In this document: positions 1-9,519 of the stretch, piece by piece | How the letters are laid out: each line of letters starts with the position of its first letter | Numbering within the stretch: position 1 is the stretch's first letter | Source of the DNA: Oscarella lobularis | Lineage: Eukaryota; Porifera; Homoscleromorpha; Homosclerophorida; Oscarellidae | DNA length: 64,000 nt | NCBI RefSeq assembly: GCF_947507565.1 | Contig: NC_089182.1 | Location: 1,240,001-1,304,000 of the forward strand | Reading direction: 5' to 3' | Made by a program: the position numbers and the translations under genes | Notes under the pieces: generated by a model | What the model saw: only the letters and a program-made list of their open reading frames with translations | Databases searched by the model: none | Told to the model about the DNA's origin: nothing

Positions 1-580
1 TTTGTCTTCGTCTTCGTCGAAATATCGCCTCCGATCCAAACGACGCTGCCGCTCGCGCTGCTGATCTTCGTCGTCGCGGCGTCGACTCTGCCGTCGTCTT
101 TCTTCGGCATCCCCTCGTCGCCTCTCGTCGGGGCTGTTGCTGGAACGACGACGATCACGATCGTGGTCGCCCCGTCGCCTTTCGTCAGGGCTGTTGCTAT
201 GGCGACGATAACGACTCCGATCACGGTCGTCCCGTCGCCTCTCGTCGGGACTGTTGCTATGACGACGACGACGATCGCAGTCGTCCCGTTGCCTCTCGTC
301 AGGGCTGTTGCTATGGCGACGATGACGACCCCGGTCATGGTCGTCCCGTCGCCTCTCGTCAGGACTGTGACGACGACGATCCCGGTCGCGGTCGTCTCGT
401 CGCCTCTCGTCGGGACTATGACGACGATGATCCCGGTCGCGGTCGTCTCGCTGTCTGTCATCGGGACTATGACGACGACGACGATCCCGGTCGTCTCGTC
501 GTGGTGCCGGCGGGGCGGCTTGGCGTTGATCCGTGTGACCTCGGTGACGGCGACGTGGGGCTCTTTCGTTCGGCGACGAC
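1..580 (-). repeat. Coding tandem repeat: Arg/Asp-rich SPDERR units of CWC22 tail
   Basis: Degenerate units of about 48-60 bp repeat through this stretch. On the minus strand they encode blocks such as [16 protein letters not shown] and [16 protein letters not shown]. The unit length varies in multiples of three, so the reading frame is kept. The tail differs from the simple RS dipeptides of vertebrate CWC22 by alternating Arg with Asp. Confidence 0.8.
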
Positions 581-3500
581 GAGTCAGATGAGTCTGAATC
601 GCTGCTGCCGCTATCGCTGCTGCTGTCATCTGAACTGGATGACTCAACGTCTTGTCGTTGCTGAGTCATTATCATTTTCGGAGCGTTTTTCAAATGCTCG
701 CGAAGATCGTCCCTGTGTAAGGAAACTACGTTATTCCAATGCTTAAAACGGAAAATACTGTTCTATACTCTCTCCGGGAGGAGGAAGCAAGCGATTAATA
801 AAACCAGGTGCCAAACTGTATTACTTAAATGTCTTACGTTAGGCCTCCCAGTCCAACAGACGTGAAGAAGTTGATGCTGAATCGCGTGTTTCTCGGATTG
901 TCCCGTGGCATGAGACCTTCAAAGTAAGCTGCCAGCGTTCTAAACACATCCACGTCACGCCGCGCACGAGTTCTCCAAACATTAACTTACGGATCTTTGA
1001 GACGTTCGTTCAACTTGGGAAGACCCATAAATTCCGAGAGCTCTTGAAACAGAATCTTGATAAAAATGCGACTAGAAAGAAAATTGATTCGAAAAATATT
1101 TCATTCGAAAGCCAGCAGCAGTGTACCTCGAAGAAGTCGTTTCGTCTTCGTTGAGATGAATGCACACCATGCACGTCCACGGAATAGCGTCGGTGAGAAG
1201 CAGGTGTCCAAATAGCTTGGCAACGTTGCGAAGTTTATTTGTCTCCAAACGATGAATGGTATCGTACTAGAGCCCGAAAATTGCGTGCTTTCATGAACGG
1301 AAGAATGGAGATCTTTCTCACCTGCTCCTGAAAACATTCGCAAAAGTGCTCTTCGTAGGATTTATTCACTTGGCAGAATCTCTGCGAAAGAAAAGTCGGA
1401 GTCGTGATCGAACGAGTAAACTCCAATATTTAGGGCATGTTTTCTGCCTTACCTGTGCTAAGAGACCATAGAATCTCAGGTAAGATCGCTCTTGACTACA
1501 GCATTCGAGCAGCATGTGGCAGACCTCTCTCTAGAAAAGTACGCGCAAGTGAGTGACGATATGAGATGAAAAGATCGGTCACCTCTTGCGTCGGTTGGAA
1601 ATTCATTTTCAATAGTTTATGAGCGCACTCTTCAAAATCTAAGCTACAAAACATAAAAAAAAATTGAAAAACAAATACTAGACAAGAGAGATGGGCTTGT
1701 TCGATACCTTGACATTATCGTGAGATAAATGACTCTTCTCAGTTCAGTCAGATTCGATTGAGTTTCATCGATAATGAGAGTTTCTTTTGCCGCTTCTTTA
1801 GAACCCGTCACGATTATACTAAACAGGTTATCCTACACCGCACCGTCTTCTTCATCTTCACTCTCATCTTCGTCCTCGCTACTGCTTCCTCCTCCAGATT
1901 CATCCTCGCCAAGGATATCTGTGAAACAGTCAATATTTGATTTAAAGAAATCATTGCTTTCGTCCTTTATCTATACCTGCTCTAATGATTTTATACTTCT
2001 CCTCGTTTTGCATATATTCTGCATCCGGAGTAAAAACGTCTGCAAAGAAAGAAAAACGGAACAAAGAATCACTGCACAACTAATTAATCAATCCACATCG
2101 TTGCAATTCTCACCCAGCTCCTCTTCTGTGGTGCCATCATCTTCTATTTCCAATACGTGGGTCACCTGTTCGGCTTCCTCGACCAAGTCAAGTTCTGGCA
2201 AAATTGAAGGATGATCCTGGAAAAGATTGTGAGAAATTGCTTTGCAACTCAACGCGCGCTACGAGCATACTTTGAATTTGTCTTTTCGAACAGCAAATAC
2301 GACGTCAATCATGTATTGAATGCGCTTGTCAATCTTTGCCTCGTGAAGAATGCTTCTGAACCGCTCAAAAATGACTATAATGGGAAATAAAAATAAGCAA
2401 GTATGTTAATCAAGCAAAGTCCAATTTACGATGGACTTCCGCTGAGCTGGTTTCTCCCAAACGATGACCGCATTCCTTCATGAAACCAACCTTGGAGGAT
2501 CAAATCAGTGTTAGGACGATCTCAAAAGCAGAGAAGCGCAGACTTACAGCTACTTCCACGCTATCATCAGTGGGATTATCCAACAGGACAAGCAGCAATT
2601 GCAAAGCCACAATATCATCAGCCTGTACAGCGCAATCAGCATACATTGATGTCGCCCTTTTCTAATGAACCCACCACATGTTGATTGACAAGGTGAGCAA
2701 TAAAAGTAGCAGTGGACAGACACAAAGTCTTGGAAGAGAAAATTACACAACAAGAACCCTCATATCAATTTGTTCATTACTTTGTTGTTGCGACGATAGG
2801 ACCTTCGGAATTGATGAATCAATCGTCGTAGAATGAGTAGCCCAATTTGAGGAAACTTGAAAAGTGAAATTAGTGGAGCGCGTGTCTTCATCCCGTACAC
2901 TAAAAATACCTTGGTATTCAGCACAGCCACAAGGGCTGCGTAGACGTGAGTAAACGTGATGGAAGCGGCCTGCGCTTTCAGAACGGATCGAGCCAACAAA
3001 CCCCTAAAATGTAATTGAAAAACCAGATACATAATAAAATCAGGACCGCACCTGCCACGTATGATGTTTTCCCGAATCAATTCTTGCACGACAATAGCAA
3101 TATTTGACGTGTTAACCTGAAAATTTTAATTTATACGCAAACCCTAACAAGTCTCATCTATCTGACTTTATTGATTAATCCGTTGATGCTCTTTTTCAAT
3201 GCTTCCCAAGCAAGACGTTGAAAAGCGACGCTGCAATAAATTCAGTGATAAAGCCAAATTAGGTTTCGGAGTCTTTCGACTCACCTGCTCTTGTCGGCAA
3301 TTCTCTCCTGCATCATTCTCAATTTTGCCGGTGGAATGTAGGCTCCGCCCGTTTTCGTCATTAGATTCGATTCCTGTTTGGACTTTTTCGCTGGCGGCGG
3401 GTGCGAGTCGTTTTTTTCACCATCGCTTCGCACGGATTCGATCAAAAGCGATACTATTGAGTTTTTCATTGTCTTACTCTCGTTCTCGTAGTTTCTGGGC

Positions 3501-3763
3501 GGCGGGAGGACTAGAGAAGATATTACGATTTTCTTAGAGGCTCTAGATAGTTTACTTTATTGTGAGACGAGGCGCTTCGTCGTTTTCCGAGCCGGAAGGC
3601 GATTCCTTGAGGGAACGCGATGAGCCGTTGCCCCGAAAGGGCTCCCAAAAAGATTTCTTACCCGTGACGAGTCTTCGCGATGTCGAACTGCAATTCTAGA
3701 CATCAAGAAACTGATCCAGAGTTTCCAGACGAAACGAAGAAAGACTTACGCGGCGTCGGCCAT
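1..3763 (-). CDS. cwc22: CWC22-like spliceosome factor (MIF4G + MA3 + RS tail), 3' end beyond window
   Basis: Homologue of CWC22/nucampholin, the spliceosomal protein that recruits eIF4A3 to pre-mRNA during exon-junction-complex deposition in the nucleus. Translated minus-strand exons give the family hallmarks in order: [17 protein letters not shown] (about 3,285-3,360), [14 protein letters not shown] (3,168-3,230), [19 protein letters not shown] (3,052-3,118), [18 protein letters not shown] (about 2,920-3,000), [13 protein letters not shown] (about 2,780-2,857), an acidic linker (1,850-1,940), then the MA3 part with [11 protein letters not shown] (1,700-1,745) and [17 protein letters not shown] (841-910). 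The C-terminus, 1-660, is Ser- and Arg/Asp-rich with repeated HSPDERR-type units. No stop is seen before base 1. The best start is ATG at 3,763 (MADAA..., 14-nt exon), but the junctions between 3,280 and 3,763 are uncertain and an internal ATG at 3,469 is possible. Introns are short. Identification is secure; exact exon edges are not. Confidence 0.9.
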
Positions 3764-4001
3764 TTTGTGTTCACCGGGACTCTTGTACCGCATTTCCCGG
3801 ATTCGTAAATGACGGAGAGCGTTGGAAACGGCATCGCTTGCAGCGTACGTTTATGTCTTGCGCGTGCTCGTCAAGAGGTTCTCTAGGCAAGCGAAGATGA
3901 AAGGCTACAGAAATTCGTCGAAATCGCCCTCGATTCGAGTCGAAGGTCGGATCGTTCTTCGTTGAAGTGCCCTCCGCCACTTGTGCGCTTCTTTTTACAG
4001 A
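3764..4001. promoter_or_regulatory. Probable bidirectional promoter / 5'-UTR between cwc22 and a small plus-strand ORF
   Basis: The gap separates the minus-strand CWC22 start (3,763) from a plus-strand ATG at 4,002. No TATA-like box is obvious, and the stretch contains several CG dinucleotides. A polypyrimidine tract followed by cag (about 3,988-4,001) lies directly before the plus ATG and looks like a splice acceptor, so a 5'-UTR exon of the plus gene may lie here. Assignment rests on gene geometry only. Confidence 0.35.
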
Positions 4002-4142
4002 ATGGCAGACGCTATGACAAAATCCGAGCAGAAACGAAATCGATTACATGAAGAACTAGGCCACGATCGTTTCGTTGCCTGGACACAAGAACACGCAGAG
4101 CAAGAATTGCAGACGACTCCTCCTACATCTGCAACCAATTAG
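4002..4142 (+). CDS. Small hypothetical protein, 46 aa
   Basis: An ATG ORF of 46 codons begins MADAMTKSEQKRNR and ends TTPPTSATN. It is charged and helix-prone in the first 35 residues, with no signal peptide or membrane segment. It is divergent from CWC22 and follows a splice-acceptor-like sequence, so it could be a complete small protein or the coding exon of a gene with a non-coding first exon. I do not recognise the family. Downstream, the minus-strand PARP gene ends at 4,233, giving a convergent pair. The ORF could be chance, but its position just behind a CWC22 promoter and its un-biased codons make it worth listing. Confidence 0.35.
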   Translation: MADAMTKSEQKRNRLHEELGHDRFVAWTQEHAEQELQTTPPTSATN

Positions 4143-4232
4143 AGTTTCGCATGCGCATGTACAGACAAGCTATCAAATTTAGGCAGCAATGAATGTGACG
4201 AAGTGACGAAGTACCAGTCTCAGAGCAAATAT

Positions 4233-6482
4233 TTATGGCTCTCTGTTCTCGTAACTGATCAAATGACTGGGGTAGGAATGACCGTTTACGAACACAACGT
4301 GAATTTTTCCATCATGCGTTTGCGCATTAATGGAGTCATAGTAATGTCGCGTAGGATGGCGAATGCTGGGAACTGATCGGGTGTTTTCCGGCTTTGCGTC
4401 GTCCTCAGGAATTCCTGTCAGGACTTTTGCCAGAAGCATTTGTCTTGTCCGGCCGTCCTCGTGTTGGTATGAATAGGAATGAGAATAGGAAGCTTTTTCG
4501 GCAAAGTAGCTTCCTTTGCCCCATGACCCCTGTCTTGCAATTGCAACATCGAAACCGGCTGTGCCTAGAAAAATGTCTTCCGGTCTGTTTTTTCTTGTGC
4601 CGTGGAAAGCTTTGATTTCAGCAACAAACCCGTTTTGTCGTGCTATCCTCAACTTTGACATCTCGTAATTTAGCCACAAGGTGAGATTCTGTACGCGCTC
4701 GATTTTCTTAACAACCACGCGACCCGCCATGGAACTTTCGAACCGTTCCTTCACGTCTTGATACTCATCTTCGTCCTCGTTTAGGCAAATGAGTTGATTT
4801 TGCAAATCGTCGCGATGCCAATTTTCGGGAGGCATAATGCTCATTGGAAGCTCCGTCCGACGAATTCTCCTCTCTTTTCTCGTATTCATATTCATCTGGG
4901 TCATTCTCTCCAGATCAACGCGGTAATCAAACTCTGCTCTTGAGAAATAATGATAACGTTTAAGATTTCCTTCAGTCGGGTTGTACGCCTTGTCAAGTCG
5001 ATAAGCATCAACGTCGTCGTAAGCTTGCCACATTCCTTCATCATTTTCCCATTCCCAGGACACAAATTTTCCTAAAATTCATTCAGAAAATGTACGATTT
5101 ACGCAGGTGAAGTAGTACCTTTTTCGTAGTCTTCGCATCTTTTTTGTAGTTTCTTGTTTTGCGCAAGTAATTGCTCGTTTGCGGCTCTCTGAATTTCAAG
5201 CTGCTTTTCACTTTGTTCCTTTGCTTCTGTCAGTTCCTTGAACCGCTGGGTCATGTCTTGAAATAGTTCTTCCTTTGCTTCGGTCAGCTTACTCAACCGC
5301 TCGGATAGCTCTTGGCACCTGGCGCTCTCTTCTCTCAATTGCCTTTCAAGAGCGGTCGAGAGTTGATCAAGTCTATTCCGCTCCATTTGAAGCCTGCCCA
5401 ACTCTATTTGAAACCTGTGCAGCCCTGCATTCTTTGCCGCGATCTCCCTCGCGCGGATTTCAAGTAGATTTGTAGCATTGAAAAGAGAATTAGCATCTTT
5501 CTCTCCCTGACGCACTTTTACGTTTTGTTCCTCTATATGCCTTTTTAATTGTTCACACTGCAGGCCCAACTGCTGCCTTTCCTCTGTTGTCTTCTTCAGA
5601 TGGTAATTCAAACGTTGATTTTCACCCCGGAACTCCTCAATAGTGCGCTTTTGATCAGCAATTTGCTTCCAGGACTCCTTCAGTTCTTGCTCCCTTTTTT
5701 TACATTTTTCTTGTAACGGAATCAAGGTGTCAGCCCAAAGGGCGAGGGTTTCTCTCTGTTCTTTGACTTCTCTTTCTAATTGACCGTTTTTGTCTTGCAA
5801 GGTTATGGTTCTTTCTTCTGATTCGGAGAGTTGTCGAGAGATATCCAAAGTTTTTTTCTTGTCTTCTTCTTTCTCGTTACGAAGCTTTTCCAGCTTTTCC
5901 ATCAGTTTCGTCTTATTCCTCTCGGCGCGCTTTTCTCTTTCTGAGTCAGTTCTTGACGATCGTTCGCTAAATTCTAAAAACGCTAATAAAACGGCAAGCA
6001 AAGAGTAAAATCTACACTATCATACCCCTTTCCCTTTTTATAATCCATTCCTCAATAGCAGACCAGAGGTCCTTAATCAAGGAGTGGAGTTCGCTTTTAG
6101 CTTCTTTAGCCTCGCCGATCGATACCTCGCATAAATCGGTCTCCTCTTCTTCGACAGACGCAAACACTTCGTCGCACATAGCCTCCGCGTCAGCAGAGCA
6201 AAAGCTATCAGCCCGTCCGTTAATCACAAGACGAGCTCTCAAGAGGCTCAAGGCTTTTGATACGGACTTCGCTCTGTACCGACACGACAGACTCTCGTTC
6301 AGCGCTTCTTTGACTTGTAAAGCTGCGGTGTCGAGATAGCCGCTGACGTCCGATAGAGAACTTAGGCTGTCCTCGTGAGAAAACCTGGACTGGCGGCGGG
6401 ACGGGCGCCTCGGCGTGCTCTGAAACGGAAACGGCGGAGAATCGAGACCGTTGCCTCTGTCATCGTCGGCGGCTGAATTCAT
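4233..6482 (-). CDS. Coiled-coil / WWE / PARP mono-ADP-ribosyltransferase
   Basis: Three exons: 6,482 to about 6,029, a 41-nt intron, about 5,987 to about 5,118, a short intron, then about 5,070 to 4,233. Both junctions join in frame. The first about 150 residues are Ser/Arg/acidic. The middle exon encodes about 285 residues of heptad-rich, Gln/Glu/Lys-rich coiled coil. The last exon holds a WWE domain (SWEWENDEGMWQAYD ... NTRKERRIRR), which in other proteins binds ADP-ribose polymers, and a PARP catalytic domain. In the latter, FHGT supplies the catalytic His, GKGSYFAEKASYS the Tyr, and SHLISY places Leu where polymerising PARPs have Glu. An H-Y-L triad is typical of mono-ADP-ribosyltransferases such as PARP14. 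The ATG at 6,482 (MNSAADDD) is preferred; an upstream in-frame ATG at 6,548 would add 22 residues. A long coiled coil fused to WWE-PARP is not a layout I recognise from vertebrates. Confidence 0.85.
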
Positions 6483-6804
6483 TCTCCTAACAGATGGATC
6501 CTCTGCGCTGAGAACGCTAGAGAAGTACGCGTGCCCCCACAAACACACTCCGTGTGGTCTGGATCACGTTTTCCGAAAAAGCGGAAGCCGGAAAACTTGC
6601 CTATTAATCCAGGCAGAAAATCAAAGCACAGTTATATTCTAACTTCTGAGTCACTTCCCGGGCGGGTTGGGTGACATTCTGAATTTCTGATCATACAGCA
6701 CACAAGAAAAATAATCTATTCATCAATCAACTAAAAGCGACGGGAATCGAATAGGAGAGGAAGAAAGACACGACGAAACTCAACGTGACCACGCATGATC
6801 TGTA

Positions 6805-9298
6805 CTAACTCGGCTGACAGCCGTGCGGTCGGACTCTCCTCACGAAGTGACGAGCCTCGTCGCCGTCACTTTCATCACCACCGTCGTCGTCGTCCTCATC
6901 GTCGGACCCACTAGCCAATCTCACTCCCATATTCATGAGCATCAATTCAAGTGGATCGGTGCGCATTCGCTTTTGATTTTCGCCGGCTATCTTACTCAAG
7001 TCCTGATCGTTCGCCGTCGCCGCGGAATCGTCGATCCCGCACGGCATCGAATCGATCGCGCGCGGCGACCAAAGCCGAATGACGGGATCGATGCCGCTCG
7101 TCGCGACGACCATGTGATGGGGATGGGGTTGCACGCAATTCACGATCGCCTCGTCGCCCTTGAGCGCGCGCACGAGTCGTCCCGTCGCTTTTTCCCATAT
7201 GAAAAAGCGGCCGTCGTCGCTGCCGGCGGCTACGTACTGACTTCGACCGCCGATGAAGCTCACCTCCTTGATGTCGGTTGTCGTGTTGCAGTGACCGCAG
7301 TAGTGAGTCTTGAAGTCGATTGCCTTTCTCTGGCAGTCGTATTCGAGCGAATCGCCTGAGTTCGCGTCGCGATTCACTTGACTCGTCTCGCCTCCCGATC
7401 CTCCTAGTAGAAAAGAGCAGAGGTGTATGTTTAATCTATAGAGCGTCTGATACAATATTCCACTCTCCTTACCGTTTTCTGACTTCGTGTTCGCTTTGTT
7501 TGCATCAGCTTCAATATCCTTCGCCAGGCTCTTACTCTTCTCCGTCAGGTCGGGAAACAGTCGCTGAAATCGTCGTATCGAATCCAACGCCAAGTTGTGC
7601 CACTTGAGCTGATGGAGGCAATTTGCCTGACGAAGGTGAGCCTTGTAGTTGGACGGATCGAGCGACAGCGACGTGTAACAATCACGCAGGGCCGCGTAAA
7701 CGTCTCCAAACCTACAGAAACAGGCCGAGTCAGAAAAAAACAACAACGTCGGTTTGAGAAGGAACCACTGTACCAAGATCGTTTCAAATACGCCGCAGCA
7801 CGATTTGCGTAGAGAACCGGCTGATTGACGGCGTGCACCATCGCTTCGCTATACAAATAAATCGCCTTGCTATACTGCTGCTCCCGAAACGCCACGTTCC
7901 CCAGCAACTTCAACTCGGTGGCCCGTTTCGGCATTTCGCCTAACGACGAAGCGACGTCGCCGCGCACCGACGAATGGCTCGTCTCCACGTCGACGGCCAT
8001 CCCGTTGCAAGCGCTGCTCCCATTCGCTATCGTTCCGAACGACGACTCGAAATAGAGCGCTCGTCGCGGTTCGAGTATGTCGTAGAGGTAGACCTGCTCG
8101 GCGCCGAGATTGACGAGCAGCTCGCGCCCGTCGCCGTCGGGACTCCACGTCGCGTACGTCACGGCGTATTGCCGATAGCGTTTCAAGCGACGTCGACTGT
8201 TCAAGTGACCCGGGCAGAAATAGTGAACGGGCGCGTCGATTGCGTACGGCGGCGTCGGCGGCGGCGGAGATCCGGCGGCGGTGACAACGACGGCGGCGGC
8301 GGCGAGTTTGCGCAGGTCAAAAACGCGCACGTACGGATCGCTGCAGCCGGCGGCGATCAGGTGCGTGCGAACGGGATTGATTGTGAGGCACTTGATTTCG
8401 AGACTGTGACGCGAGACGTCAACAAGCGTGCTCGCCTGCTTGTCCGTCGGTTCGCGCATGTCGTATTGCCTGTGTAAAAACATACATTATTATGAATTTT
8501 ACTTGATTATATTCAGAAGAGAGATGTCTGAAACTACCGTATGGTTCCGTCTTCGGCTCCACTCCAGAACGTGTGAGGCGTGTCCGGTGCGGTGGCAAGT
8601 CGCTTGACGCGATTTCGATTTCGAAAGGTGTAAATGGTCTCGCGTCGTTGCAAGTCGTGCAGACGCACTTCGGAATCGGCCGCTGCCGTCGCGACAATAT
8701 TGTCGTCGGAAAGCGGCAAAAACTGAATTTTCAAATTATGACGTCATAAAATGGGAAAATGTCGCTATCACCTTCACGGAGAAAATATTGCCATCGTGGC
8801 CGGTGTGGTGGACGACTTTGACTTCGCGGGCCTCAATATCCCACACAATTGCTTTCTGGTCATCAGACCCAGATGCAAGCAGCCTGCATCAGCACAACAA
8901 TCATAAAAAAAAAGGATAAAGAGGAATTACGGCGAAATTAGCACGTCATTTAGTTTTTCTGATGTCATATAAGGTCACAAGAGTAAATGAACATCGTATC
9001 CCTACCTTCCCGTGTGGTTCCACTCGAGACAATTTACGCAGCTTGCGTGTCCCTAACGAATTAGGGATTTTACGATCCCCCCAGCCTCTCTCCCATCGAC
9101 GTCGACTTACTTTTAGCTCGGCTTCAAGTCCTAGACGATCGATCTGAGCCCGACAGCCGAAGAAGTCGCGTCGAAAGGTGTGAGATGAGGCCCCGTCGAC
9201 CTGAGGAACTTTCGCTGGCGAGAACGAGACCGAGATAAGGCGAGACGAACCTGTCGAAGGCTCAGACGTCGACAGATATTCTTCCTGTCGTCTGTCAT
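6805..9298 (-). CDS. wdtc1: WDTC1 (DCAF9): WD40 + TPR substrate receptor of CUL4-DDB1
   Basis: Homologue of WD and tetratricopeptide repeats protein 1, a CUL4-DDB1 ubiquitin-ligase adaptor linked to chromatin repression of lipid genes. The order of matches is: start MTDDRKNICRRLSL (ATG at 9,298), DRLGLEAELK (about 9,115-9,145), a micro-exon encoding GHASCVNCLEWNHTG (about 9,003-9,051), LLASGSDDQKAIVWD (8,770-8,885), the third WD exon (8,540-8,734), a long WD-plus-TPR exon (about 7,790-8,470) with VLYANRAAAYLKR, a TPR exon (about 7,470-7,710), and the last exon (6,805-7,400) with HYCGHCNTTTDIKE, GSDDGRFFIWEKATG and ATSGIDPVIRLW. The protein ends CQPS, close to the CRPS end of the human protein. 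All introns are short. A poly-Asp/Glu stretch precedes the C-terminus. Family assignment is certain. Confidence 0.93.
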
Positions 9299-9519
9299 AG
9301 CGCAAACGGCTCGGAAAGACGAAGCCTATTGGAACTTATTTCACCGCAATTGAGTCGCGTCCCGTTGAAACCAACTCAATAGGAACTACGTCATGGGCGA
9401 CAAGTATACATGTATTGTCATTGATTCTGTCACAAAATATAGCTCTCTTCTCAATCTATCCTACGACTACGTAAGCGTCGACGTCTACCGGGGGGTACAG
9501 TACGTTTAGTCAAATTGTA
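9299..9519. other. Intergenic gap between wdtc1 and anillin
   Basis: About 220 bases separate the WDTC1 start from the anillin stop, both on the minus strand. The stretch should hold the WDTC1 promoter and the anillin 3'-UTR. I see no TATA box and no clear polyadenylation hexamer in it. Confidence 0.4.

Noticed and set aside
163-591. 142-codon plus-strand frame rich in Val/Thr/Pro
   Set aside because: It is the antisense of the CWC22 Arg/Asp repeat tail. The repeat keeps several frames open.
6823-7359. 178-codon plus-strand frame
   Set aside because: Antisense shadow of the WDTC1 last exon, which has strong family matches.
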